A stretch of 64,000 nt of DNA, from contig NZ_JABBPG010000001.1 of NCBI RefSeq assembly GCF_013140855.1, positions 868,001 to 932,000 of the forward strand, written 5' to 3'. Every line of letters begins with the position of its first letter. Position 1 is the first letter of the stretch. Origin of the DNA: Pseudoalteromonas caenipelagi (lineage in GTDB: Bacteria > Pseudomonadota > Gammaproteobacteria > Enterobacterales > Alteromonadaceae). Positions 55,365-63,624 of this stretch are shown in pieces. The notes below the pieces were generated by a model. The model saw only the letters and a program-made list of their open reading frames with translations. It ran no database searches and was not told the origin of the DNA. Made by a program: the position numbers and the translations under genes.

Positions 55365-56326
55365 TGATGCAACCAACTCAGTTATCAAGCCAAGCATGGT
55401 TAGAGCAATGCCATAGCAATGGCGCGCAATTGGGCTTGAAAGAGTTACTTTATTACAAGCCCAAAGCCAGTCTCTTGTCGCTTAAGCCCAAAGCACGCAT
55501 TAAAAGCGCGCAAGCGGGTCAGTATCTAGCGCCTCATAAAGGTCGAGGTATGGAGTTTGCCGAAGTCCGTCAATATCAATATGGCGACGATATCCGCGCC
55601 ATCGATTGGCGTGTAACGGCCCGCACCGGAGAGGCGCATACTAAGCTTTATCAAGAAGAAAAAGAGCGCCCAGTGTTTGTTTTTACCGATTTATCAAACA
55701 GTATGCTATTTGGTAGTCAGCTGCTTCTTAAATCTGTGCAGGCGGCCCACTTAAGTGCATTAGTCGCTTGGTCCGCTTGTCAGCGTGGTGATAGATTGGG
55801 TGGGATTGTGTTTAACGAACACGGTCATCATGAACTTAAACCTACAGCCAGAGATAAAGGCGTATTAGCTCTTTGCCACCAGCTATGCGATATCCATCAA
55901 CAAGCTTTGTTTAACAAAGATCAAATGATGGAACAGCATCAGGCCCAAAACCGCTTTGCAGATAATTTAAAGCGGTTAACACATTTAGCCAAACCTGGCA
56001 GCTTAATATATGTCATCTCTGACTTTACCAATCTAAATGACGCCAGTTTTAAGCAACTAGAGCGCCTTGCTCGTCATTGTGAATTAATCGGTTGCCAAAT
56101 TAGTGACCCTTTTGAACATCAACTCCCCGCGTATCGCGAGGCAATTATGGTAGAGGCTGGCAGTAATGCATGGACCTTACCTTTGATGGATAAACAATTT
56201 AGAGCAAAATTTGCTAAACAAGCAGCAGAGGCGTTTTCTACCCGACTATCACGGTTAAAACGTGCGGGCATGACAATGCAATCTTTTAGTGCGGCTACGC
56301 CGCTTGAATCACAGCTTACGAGGTAA
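55364..56326 (+). CDS. DUF58 domain protein
   Basis: The 320-residue product follows the DUF58 family: the N-terminal LKARIKSAQAGQYLAP-type region (LKPKARIKSAQAGQYLAPHK), the hallmark FAEVRQYQYGDDIRAIDWRV, then a VWA-like fold (RPVFVFTDLSNSMLFGS) and a second conserved part (GSLIYVISDFTNLNDASFKQ). DUF58 proteins are constant partners of MoxR ATPases. No membrane segment is visible. Its start overlaps the MoxR stop by one base; two ATGs (55364, 55367) are possible. The biochemical role is not established beyond the MoxR link. Confidence 0.92.
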   Translation: MMQPTQLSSQAWLEQCHSNGAQLGLKELLYYKPKASLLSLKPKARIKSAQAGQYLAPHKGRGMEFAEVRQYQYGDDIRAIDWRVTARTGEAHTKLYQEEKERPVFVFTDLSNSMLFGSQLLLKSVQAAHLSALVAWSACQRGDRLGGIVFNEHGHHELKPTARDKGVLALCHQLCDIHQQALFNKDQMMEQHQAQNRFADNLKRLTHLAKPGSLIYVISDFTNLNDASFKQLERLARHCELIGCQISDPFEHQLPAYREAIMVEAGSNAWTLPLMDKQFRAKFAKQAAEAFSTRLSRLKRAGMTMQSFSAATPLESQLTR

Positions 56327-56337
56327 TAGTAGTAGTT

Positions 56338-56772
56338 ATGCAAGCTTCGCCATTAGATGCTTTACACGACGTTATGCCACCAAGCGAGGTTTCATGGTGG
56401 CCTTTTTCATACGCCATGTGGGCCGTTATTTTAATTACGCTCTTTGTTTTCATTGCCGTTGCCGTATGGCGATATAAAGCATGGAAATATCATCAAGCAA
56501 AGCGAGAAGCAATCAAGCACATTACTGAACATCAACATGATGCTCAGCAATTACATATTTTGCTCAAGCGCTTAACCAAACATTATTACGGTACACGCGC
56601 CGTTGCAGGTTCAAATCAACTGTGGGCAACTCGCCTAACGATTTTGTGCGGACAAACCTTCAATGCGCAAGAGCTAGACAGTTTGTACGGACCAACGCCT
56701 AGCGAGCAACTTGCTAACAAGCTACAGCAAGCAATAAAAAACTTTAAATTAAAAGAGGCCCTAGATGTTTGA
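56338..56772 (+). CDS. DUF4381 domain protein
   Basis: The 144-residue product has one membrane helix at residues about 24-44 (FSYAMWAVILITLFVFIAVA), preceded by PLDALHDVMPPSEVSWWP and followed by a basic segment and a helical cytoplasmic tail (ITEHQHDAQQLHILLKRLTK, LWATRLTILCGQTF). This fits DUF4381, a regular member of MoxR/Bat operons. It has no clear ribosome site and lies 11 bases after the DUF58 stop; its end overlaps the next gene by eight bases. It is likely a membrane subunit of the complex. Confidence 0.88.
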   Translation: MQASPLDALHDVMPPSEVSWWPFSYAMWAVILITLFVFIAVAVWRYKAWKYHQAKREAIKHITEHQHDAQQLHILLKRLTKHYYGTRAVAGSNQLWATRLTILCGQTFNAQELDSLYGPTPSEQLANKLQQAIKNFKLKEALDV

Positions 56773-57751
56773 ATTTAGCTGGCCTTGGGCCTTTGTTTTA
56801 TTGCCTCTGCCGTGGCTTATCGCCAAACTGAAGCCTGTACAACATAACACCTCTGCGCGTTTGCGCATGCCAAGTTTTGCACAACTGGCGGCGCTTGCAC
56901 CAAAAGCAGTGCAGCAAAGCCGCGGGGTTAACTGGCTAGAAGCACTTATCTGGCTGTTACTAGTGACTGCAGCCGCTAACCCTAAATGGCTCGATGATCC
57001 CGTTGCACTGCCTAATGAGGGCCGCGATATTATGTTGGCAGTGGACTTATCAGGTTCGATGACCGAGCAAGATATGGAATATCAAGGCCGCTATATAGAC
57101 CGGCTTTCTGTGGTAAAAGCGGTACTGAGTGAGTTTATTGAGCAGCGCCAAGGTGACCGTCTGGGGCTTATTTTGTTTGGCGATACCGCATTTTTACAAA
57201 CCCCCCTGACCCGAGATTTAAACACCGTGAGTCAAATGCTCAGCGAAGCACAAATTGGCCTTGTTGGTCGTGCCACCGCAATTGGTGATGCTTTGGGTTT
57301 ATCGGTAAAGCGTTTTAGTCAGAAAGAGCAAAGTAACCGCATCTTAATTCTGTTAACTGATGGCCAAAATACCGCGGGCAACCTCGACCCAGAAGATGCG
57401 CTGTTATTAGCCAAAGAAGAAGGCATTAAAGTATACACCGTGGGCGTTGGCTCCGACGGTAGAGGCGGATTTAGCTTGTTTGGTATGGGTGGTGCTAGTG
57501 GCAGTAATATTGATGAAGCAACCCTTAAACACATTGCCAAAGAAACAGGCGGGCTGTACTTTAGAGCAAAAGATGTTGCGGGCCTGCAACAAATTTACCA
57601 AGAGCTCGACAAGCTAGAGCCAATCTCGGATGAGGCACAAACCTTCAGGCCGCAGTTGGCACTGTTCTTCTGGCCATTATTGGCCGTTCTGCTGCTCATC
57701 GCTGTTAGTATTTTGATCAAAGCCGTGCGTGGCTTAAAACAGGAGGCATAG
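56765..57751 (+). CDS. VWA-domain membrane protein, BatA type
   Basis: The 328-residue product has an N-terminal hydrophobic segment (FSWPWAFVLLPLPWLIA), a second at about 56-75, a VWA domain with the full metal-binding motif (DIMLAVDLSGSMTEQDM; DLSGS at about residue 93), RLGLILFGDTAFLQTPLTRD and ILILLTDGQNTAGNL, and a C-terminal helix LALFFWPLLAVLLLIAVSIL. BatA proteins sit in the inner membrane with the VWA domain in the periplasm. Its start lies inside the DUF4381 gene. A glycine-rich loop (SDGRGGFSLFGMGGASGSNI) is inserted in the VWA fold. Confidence 0.92.
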   Translation: MFEFSWPWAFVLLPLPWLIAKLKPVQHNTSARLRMPSFAQLAALAPKAVQQSRGVNWLEALIWLLLVTAAANPKWLDDPVALPNEGRDIMLAVDLSGSMTEQDMEYQGRYIDRLSVVKAVLSEFIEQRQGDRLGLILFGDTAFLQTPLTRDLNTVSQMLSEAQIGLVGRATAIGDALGLSVKRFSQKEQSNRILILLTDGQNTAGNLDPEDALLLAKEEGIKVYTVGVGSDGRGGFSLFGMGGASGSNIDEATLKHIAKETGGLYFRAKDVAGLQQIYQELDKLEPISDEAQTFRPQLALFFWPLLAVLLLIAVSILIKAVRGLKQEA

Positions 57752-57752
57752 C

Positions 57753-59693
57753 ATGGAGTTTATGTTTATTCGCCCCGAGTTGTTGTGGTTGCTAGTACCG
57801 TGGTTGGTGATTTCATCAATTCAGTTTATAAAGCGCGCTAAGCACCAACACAGCGACCTTATCGCGCCCCATTTGGCAAGCGTAATGCTGGTCGAATCTA
57901 AGCAGCAGCGCAAACAGCACAGCCCTTTGCTTATTAGTGTATTTTTGCTGATTGCCATCATCAGTGCTGCAGGTCCAAGCTTTGAAAAGCAACAAGTACC
58001 TGTTTATCAGGCAAAACAAGCCCGCGTGCTGTTAATGGACATGTCGTATTCGATGTATTCTAACGACATAACGCCAAACCGGCTAACACAAGCACGTTTT
58101 AAAGCGCTCGATATGATTGAGCTGTTTAAAGAAGGTGATACGGCACTGGTTGCTTATGCCGGTGATGCTTTTGTTGTTTCTCCGCTAACCAGTGATGCAG
58201 CAACATTGGCAAACCTAATCCCAAGTCTTAGCCCTGATATAATGCCTAGCCGAGGCTCAAATGTGCTGGCAGGGGTAAGCGAGTCTATTGCATTGCTCAA
58301 ACAAGCAGGATACGCAAATGGTGACATCATTTTAGTTACCGATGGACTAGAGCAATCTGATGTTGATGATATAAATGCCGAACTTAAAGGCCAAACATTT
58401 ACTTTAAGTATTTATGGAGTAGGCACTGAGCAAGGTGCGCCGATAGCACTGCCTGAGGGCGGCTTCTTAAAAGACCGCTCAGGGCAAATCGTAGTACCAA
58501 AAATTAACTTTTCTCGTTTAAATGGCCTTGCTAAGAGACATGGCGGGCAACTGGTGCGATATAAACCAAGCGGTGATGACATCAAAGCGTTTACGCCTAA
58601 ACTACACGGCCAAAGTGAGCTCAGTGAATCACAGCAAAGTAAAACGTTGTGGCGCATTGATGCAGGCCAATATGGTTTGATTATTTTACTGCCGTTGGCT
58701 TTGTTGCTGATGCGTCGAGCTGGATTGACCTTAGTTACCCTACTCTTTGTAATGCAACCGACTGAACAAGCGATAGCGGCAGATTGGCAGAGCTGGTTTA
58801 AAAATACCGACCAAAACGCACTCAGTGAGTATCAAAAAGAAAACTATGCGCAAGCTACATCCGCAGATAACGCTACGTTAAAAGGTGCCGCATTGTATAA
58901 ACAAGGTAATTATGAACAAGCAGCCGAAGTGCTTAAAGATGCTGCCACGTCAGTTGGTCAGTACAATTACGGCAATGCCCTTGCCCAGCAAGGTAAACTT
59001 GATGACGCGCTAAAGGCTTACGACAAAGCATTAGAACTTGACCCAAGTTTGAGTCAAGCCGCTGATAATAAAAAGTTAGTTGAACAGTTGAAGCAGCAGC
59101 AAGGCGACCAACAGCAGCAAGGTGACCAACAGCAGCAAGGTGACCAGCAGCAACAAGGTGACCAGCAGCAACAAGGTGACCAGCAGCAACAAGGTGACCA
59201 GCAGCAACAAGGTGACCAGCAGCAACAAGGTGACCAGCAGCAACAAGGTGACCAGCAGCAACAAGGTGACCAGCAGCAGCAAGGTGACCAACAGCAGCAA
59301 GGCGACCAACAGCAACAAGGTGACCAGCAGCAACAAGGTGACCAACAGCAACAAGGTGAGCAAAATAATCAACCTGACATGCAAAATGAGCAAACAAGCT
59401 CTGATGCCGAGCGAACTAAAAATGATCAAGACAAGCAAGCAGTAAAAGAAGCCATGCAACAAGCTCAGCAACACTCAGAGCAGCAAGCTCAACAACAAGG
59501 TGAAGAACAAGCAGCCTCTGTATCTGCACAACCACTCACACCAGAAGAAAAAGAAAAAGCGCAACAGCTTAATCAGTTACTTCGTAAAGTGCCTGACGAC
59601 CCTGCTATTTTGTTACGCAATAAAATGCAGCTAAAAGCACAACAACGCGCTCAACAACGCCGCCGCCCACAAGGAGTTGAAAAATCATGGTAA
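57753..59693 (+). CDS. VWA plus TPR fusion protein (BatB/BatC type) with Gln-rich repeat tract
   Basis: The 646-residue product joins a BatB-like half (N-terminal helices, then VWA with VLLMDMSYSMYSND, where DMSYS is the metal site, and DIILVTDGLEQSDV) to a BatC-like half: a helix near residue 305-335 and TPR repeats (KGAALYKQGNYEQAAEVLKD, YNYGNALAQQGKLDDALKAY, KALELDPSLSQAADN). From about residue 446 to 537 there are 14 copies of QQQQGD and one ending GE. The C-terminus is Gln/Ala-rich with LTPEEKEKAQQLNQLLRKVP. AGGAGG overlaps the preceding gene's end and sits well before the ATG. It is a periplasmic scaffold of the Bat complex. Confidence 0.92.
   Translation: MEFMFIRPELLWLLVPWLVISSIQFIKRAKHQHSDLIAPHLASVMLVESKQQRKQHSPLLISVFLLIAIISAAGPSFEKQQVPVYQAKQARVLLMDMSYSMYSNDITPNRLTQARFKALDMIELFKEGDTALVAYAGDAFVVSPLTSDAATLANLIPSLSPDIMPSRGSNVLAGVSESIALLKQAGYANGDIILVTDGLEQSDVDDINAELKGQTFTLSIYGVGTEQGAPIALPEGGFLKDRSGQIVVPKINFSRLNGLAKRHGGQLVRYKPSGDDIKAFTPKLHGQSELSESQQSKTLWRIDAGQYGLIILLPLALLLMRRAGLTLVTLLFVMQPTEQAIAADWQSWFKNTDQNALSEYQKENYAQATSADNATLKGAALYKQGNYEQAAEVLKDAATSVGQYNYGNALAQQGKLDDALKAYDKALELDPSLSQAADNKKLVEQLKQQQGDQQQQGDQQQQGDQQQQGDQQQQGDQQQQGDQQQQGDQQQQGDQQQQGDQQQQGDQQQQGDQQQQGDQQQQGDQQQQGDQQQQGEQNNQPDMQNEQTSSDAERTKNDQDKQAVKEAMQQAQQHSEQQAQQQGEEQAASVSAQPLTPEEKEKAQQLNQLLRKVPDDPAILLRNKMQLKAQQRAQQRRRPQGVEKSW
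59091..59360 (+). repeat. About 15 tandem copies of an 18-bp coding repeat
   Basis: Units of the type CAGCAGCAACAAGGTGAC repeat in frame, encoding QQQQGD. Copies in the middle are identical while outer ones differ at third positions (CAA/CAG, GGC/GGT), showing recent expansion from the centre. The tract also opens long shadow frames in other phases and on the other strand. Confidence 0.95.
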
Positions 59694-61330
59694 TACGTTT
59701 GTTTGTATGTGTATTCCTATTACTATTAGTAAACCCAGTCATGGCCTTTGATAAATTAACGGCCAGTGTTGATAAAAATCCAGTGTTAGTGGGCGAGTAC
59801 TTTACCCTCACGATCGCCGCTGACGGCAAAGTGTCGGGGGAACAGCCTGATACGAGTGCACTCACACAACAGTTTGTAACCGGCCCAGTGAGTGTAAGCT
59901 CACGTACCAGCATTATTAATGGCAGCATGAGCAGCCAAACTACGTGGCAAATGCAAGTGCTAGCACGTCAAGCTGGAACGTTTACTATTCCAGCATTTGA
60001 AGTGTCGGGTAAACGCTCAGAACCAATCGAGCTAAAAGTAGTCCCTCGTAGTGACGATGCCCAAGACCAAAAAGATATTTTTGTAAAAGCAGAGCTGGCG
60101 CCCAGCACACTCTATGTGCAGCAGGCAGGACTCTATACGGTGAAGCTTTATTTAGGCAAAGACTTATTAGATGGGCAACTTACAGCGCCGCAAATTGACG
60201 ATGCACAGATCACCCAGATGGGTAAACAAAAAGAAGACTATGAAGTGGTCGATGGTCGTCGCTACATGGTGATCACGAGAGAGTACCTATTACAACCACA
60301 AAAAAGCGGTTCATTTACCATTGCTCCCCCCGTATTCAACGGCCAAGTGCGCGAAAACTATCGTCGAATGGCTGTGTCAGCCATTGCACAAGAAATCAAT
60401 ATCGATGTAAAGCCGATTCCAAATGATTACCAAGGCACTTGGTTGCCCAGTGAGCTAGTCAATTTAAGCGAAGAGTGGCAGCCCGCAGATGAGCAAGTCA
60501 CCGTTGGCACCCCAATCACACGCACAATCACGCTCACCGCTTTGGGGGTTACGCAAGAGCAACTGCCAGATATTAAGCTTGATAATATTACCGGTATTCG
60601 CAGCTACCCAGATGAAAGTGATAGAAACCAGCTTACCCGTGATGGGCGCGTTATTTCTCAGCTGGTGTCATCACATGCACTTGTTCCGCAAAGCCCTGGC
60701 ACCTACACCCTACCCGAGGTCAAGATCCCTTGGTTTAATACCGTAATTAACAAAGTGAATTATGCCACTTTACCTGAGCGTACTATTACCGTTGTTGCAG
60801 ACCCCAATCAACCTATGGCTGTAACACCTACACAGCCGCAAATAACGCAACCACAAAATACCGAGCAGCCACACGTAATAGTGCAACAGCCAATGCAAAG
60901 CGCCACTCACACTAAAAGCTGGATTGATTGGCTTATTTTGATATCGGGTTATGTACTTTGGTTGCTCACTTTAGCGATTTGGATTATACGTAAGCCTAAA
61001 AAGGGTAGTGAAAAGGTGTCGACAAAGGCGCACAAGTCCGTCATCAACCCAAACGCAGATCTTAAAAACGCGTTAAAGCAAAATGATGCAAATGCTTTTT
61101 ATCAGGCGCTGCGCGAACTTGCACAAAGCCGAAGTAATGGCCTTGGCCTAGACGCTTGGCTGACACAACTTAACATACCTGAACTTAGCGATGAAATTGC
61201 CAAACTACAGGCATCCCTCTATAGTGATAGCAATCAATCTGCTGATTTATCTAAGATATATAAGCTTGTGGCTAGCGCCAATAACAGCCAAACAGCAGGC
61301 GATAATGCACACCTAGCTCAACTATATTGA
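59687..61330 (+). CDS. BatD family protein
   Basis: The 547-residue product has a signal peptide (MVIRLFVCVFLLLLVNPVMA), a long beta-rich periplasmic part made of repeated immunoglobulin-like units (ASVDKNPVLVGEYFTLTIAA, GTFTIPAFEVSGKRSEPIEL, LAPSTLYVQQAGLYTVKLYL, LLQPQKSGSFTIAPPVFNG) and one membrane helix near residues 411-433 (WIDWLILISGYVLWLLTLAI), followed by a cytoplasmic helical tail. This is the BatD layout. It starts seven bases before the end of the preceding gene. It is the last gene of the MoxR/Bat operon. Confidence 0.9.
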   Translation: MVIRLFVCVFLLLLVNPVMAFDKLTASVDKNPVLVGEYFTLTIAADGKVSGEQPDTSALTQQFVTGPVSVSSRTSIINGSMSSQTTWQMQVLARQAGTFTIPAFEVSGKRSEPIELKVVPRSDDAQDQKDIFVKAELAPSTLYVQQAGLYTVKLYLGKDLLDGQLTAPQIDDAQITQMGKQKEDYEVVDGRRYMVITREYLLQPQKSGSFTIAPPVFNGQVRENYRRMAVSAIAQEINIDVKPIPNDYQGTWLPSELVNLSEEWQPADEQVTVGTPITRTITLTALGVTQEQLPDIKLDNITGIRSYPDESDRNQLTRDGRVISQLVSSHALVPQSPGTYTLPEVKIPWFNTVINKVNYATLPERTITVVADPNQPMAVTPTQPQITQPQNTEQPHVIVQQPMQSATHTKSWIDWLILISGYVLWLLTLAIWIIRKPKKGSEKVSTKAHKSVINPNADLKNALKQNDANAFYQALRELAQSRSNGLGLDAWLTQLNIPELSDEIAKLQASLYSDSNQSADLSKIYKLVASANNSQTAGDNAHLAQLY

Positions 61331-61393
61331 GCTAGGTAAAAATTATTTTATATCGTGGTGTAATAAAATTACCAACTATAAGGTCTTACTAGC

Positions 61394-61909
61394 ATGACCA
61401 CTAAACAAAAACGCTACGAAGCTTTGGTACAGGTTTATCATGGCGAGCTTTATCGCTTTGCCTACTGGCTATGCCAAGACCCAACGGTAGCCGAAGATTT
61501 GGTACAAGAAACTTTTTTACGGGCTTGGCGTTCGCTTGACTCATTACAAGACAACAATGCGGCAAAGCCATGGTTACTAACTATTATACGTCGTGAAAAC
61601 GCACGACGCTTTGAGAGAAAACAATTTGATTATGCCGATGTCGAAAACGATACGTTGATTGACAATACCTCCGCAAGTTTAGATGAAGAAATGGAGCAGA
61701 CTGTTATTCAAAGGCAAATTAATAAGCTCTCAGTTGAGTATCGTGAGCCGCTATTACTGCAAGTTGTTATGGGCTGCTCAGGAGAGGAAATTGCAGAAAT
61801 TTTAGAACTGAACAAAAATACCGTGATGACGCGACTCTATCGGGCTAGGAACCAGCTTAAAGACGCGTTAACAGAGCATCAAGAACCATTAAAAGGGGCA
61901 CAAAACTGA
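61394..61909 (+). CDS. ECF-type RNA polymerase sigma factor
   Basis: The 171-residue product has sigma region 2 (LYRFAYWLCQDPTVAEDLVQ, ETFLRAWRSLDSLQDNNAAK, PWLLTIIRRENARRFERKQF) and region 4 (INKLSVEYREPLLLQVVMG, CSGEEIAEILELNKNTVMTR, LYRARNQLKDAL). It belongs to the extracytoplasmic-function group. Its stop overlaps the start of a DUF3379 gene, the usual position for a cognate anti-sigma factor. It starts 63 bases after batD; a promoter of its own in that short gap is possible, but co-transcription with the Bat operon is also possible. Confidence 0.92.
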   Translation: MTTKQKRYEALVQVYHGELYRFAYWLCQDPTVAEDLVQETFLRAWRSLDSLQDNNAAKPWLLTIIRRENARRFERKQFDYADVENDTLIDNTSASLDEEMEQTVIQRQINKLSVEYREPLLLQVVMGCSGEEIAEILELNKNTVMTRLYRARNQLKDALTEHQEPLKGAQN

Positions 61910-62625
61910 TGAATGACCTTGAATTTCGTCGCCGCCTTTTTGCCGATCCTAACGATAAGGAAGTTGCGCAGGAGGCTGCAAATAATGCCGAGCAACAAGC
62001 CTTGCTAGAAGAGTTACAAGCTTTTGATGTACAGCTAAATAAGGCCCTAGATGTCAAAGTGCCTGATGGCTTAGCCGAGCGTATTTTAGCAAACCAAAAA
62101 GCGGATAATGCCCATAATGTAGTTGCTAGAAAAAGCTGGTTTAAGCGTTACAAAACACCATTTGCAACTGCGGCAAGTGCAACCTTTGCTTTAGGTTTGT
62201 ACTTTATGAGCGCAACCCAAACACCATTACTTGCAGGTGAACACGCCCTAGCCCACGTTCATCACGAACAAGTGGCGTTTCAAAGTAATACCAAGATTGC
62301 CTTACAAGTAGTTAATGACAAATTATCACTGTTTGGAGCAAAGCTTGAGTCGTTACCTGGAGATGTAACCTACGCTACTTTTTGTAACTTCAAGGGTCAA
62401 AAAAGCTTACACTTGGTTTTTCAGTCTGAGCATGGTCCTATGACGGTGTTTATAGTGCCGCTTTCTGGCAAAAATAGTTTAGGTGGAGATGGTCAGTTTA
62501 AAGACGATCGCTATAACGGTATTATCGAGCAAGACCAGCATGCAGCAACGGTACTTGTTGCTAATTTAGGCTCTCCAGTAGAGCAATATCAAAAAAACGT
62601 CGCAAGCGCTCTTCGCTGGCTTTAA
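61909..62625 (+). CDS. DUF3379 membrane protein, candidate anti-sigma factor
   Basis: The 238-residue product has a short cytoplasmic N-terminal region (FRRRLFADPNDKEVAQEAAN, ELQAFDVQLNKALDVKVPDG), one membrane helix near residues 84-101 (TPFATAASATFALGLYFM) and a periplasmic C-terminal domain (ALAHVHHEQVAFQSNTKIAL, TYATFCNFKGQKSLHLVFQS). It matches DUF3379, found beside ECF sigma genes. The N-terminus lacks a clear zinc motif. Its ATG overlaps the sigma-factor stop (TGATG), so the two are co-translated. Sequestration of the sigma factor at the membrane is inferred from this context. Confidence 0.82.
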   Translation: MNDLEFRRRLFADPNDKEVAQEAANNAEQQALLEELQAFDVQLNKALDVKVPDGLAERILANQKADNAHNVVARKSWFKRYKTPFATAASATFALGLYFMSATQTPLLAGEHALAHVHHEQVAFQSNTKIALQVVNDKLSLFGAKLESLPGDVTYATFCNFKGQKSLHLVFQSEHGPMTVFIVPLSGKNSLGGDGQFKDDRYNGIIEQDQHAATVLVANLGSPVEQYQKNVASALRWL

Positions 62626-62754
62626 GGTTGTAAAAAAAGCGGTACGTTATACGCGTACCGCTTATCGCTTTCTCACCCGTATTGAGCCGTTTTTTATTCC
62701 TCTTATACAATGATTTCTTTACAATTCCTGCAGTTTTAGTTTTATAGGATAGTT

Positions 62755-63624
62755 ATGAAAAACTTTATTGTGTTCTTCTCGCTGATCTCACTACTATTTG
62801 TGAGTAGCTTTAACGTAGAAGCAAGGAAAAAGTTTGGCAGTAAGTCTACTGGCAAAACCCAACAAACCAGCACCACGCAACAAAAACAGCAAACCGATAC
62901 CAAAGCGATTTCACCTGCTTCGACAGCAAAGCCTAAATCAAGTAAGAAAGGTATTATGGCTGGTGTATTAGGTGGCTTATTAGCTGGTGGTTTAATTGCC
63001 GCTATGCTTGGCGACGATTTTGAAGGCTTTCAACTGTTAGAGATGATTTTACTCGCTCTAGCAGCATTTGTTATTTTCAAACTTATCAAAAGTATGATGC
63101 AAAAGCGTCAGCAACCGGTTATGGCGGGTGGCCCACAAATGGGTGGCCCACAGGTGGGTGGCTCTGAGCAGCTAAACCAACCCCAACAGTTTCAAACTCA
63201 GGCCCCAACAAGCGGCTTTGGGCAGCAGCAAGACTCAGTACCTTTTAACTTGCCTAATGATTTTGACGTCAATGGCTTTTTACAAGGTGCTCGTCAGCAT
63301 TACCACACTCTACAGGACGCATGGAACAAAAAAGACTATACCACCATGGCTGAGTACCTAAGCCCAGAGTTGGTTGATGAGTTTAAACAGCAGCGTGAAA
63401 ATGAAGGTGACGTGGCCACTGAAGTCATGTTTGTTGATGCTCAGCTCGTACGCGCAGATACCAAAGCGGATGTGTGGGAAGTAAGTATTCTATTTAAAGG
63501 TAAGTATCGTGACCTTGGTGACAAGCAAGAAGAGCCAATTCACGAAGTGTGGCACCTTGAACGCCAAACCCAAGATAATGCCCCTTGGCTGATTGTTGGT
63601 GTTGAAGATTTAATCGAAGGCTAG
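62755..63624 (+). CDS. Tim44-like domain membrane protein
   Basis: The 289-residue product has a signal or first helix (FIVFFSLISLLFVSSFNVEA), a Lys/Gln/Thr-rich linker, a Gly-rich second hydrophobic segment (KGIMAGVLGGLLAGGLIAAM), a third (LLEMILLALAAFVIFKLIKS), a Gly/Gln-rich spacer (GGPQMGGPQVGGSEQLNQ), and a C-terminal Tim44-like domain (FLQGARQHYHTLQDAWNKKD, LSPELVDEFKQQRENEGDVA, IHEVWHLERQ). Such proteins in bacteria are membrane proteins of unknown role. It lies 129 bases after the DUF3379 gene and may be a target of the same sigma factor, which is not proven. Confidence 0.85.
   Translation: MKNFIVFFSLISLLFVSSFNVEARKKFGSKSTGKTQQTSTTQQKQQTDTKAISPASTAKPKSSKKGIMAGVLGGLLAGGLIAAMLGDDFEGFQLLEMILLALAAFVIFKLIKSMMQKRQQPVMAGGPQMGGPQVGGSEQLNQPQQFQTQAPTSGFGQQQDSVPFNLPNDFDVNGFLQGARQHYHTLQDAWNKKDYTTMAEYLSPELVDEFKQQRENEGDVATEVMFVDAQLVRADTKADVWEVSILFKGKYRDLGDKQEEPIHEVWHLERQTQDNAPWLIVGVEDLIEG

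Noticed and set aside
59091..59360. CRISPR-like array
   Set aside because: Units are adjacent with no spacers and are in frame within a coding gene; no cas genes.
59076..59474. Long Leu/Val-rich minus-strand frame opposite the Gln-rich repeat, plus a second minus frame at 58933-59397 and a plus frame at 59122-59445
   Set aside because: All arise from the 18-bp repeat being open in several phases. The real product is the VWA/TPR protein in the frame with MIDAS and TPR motifs.
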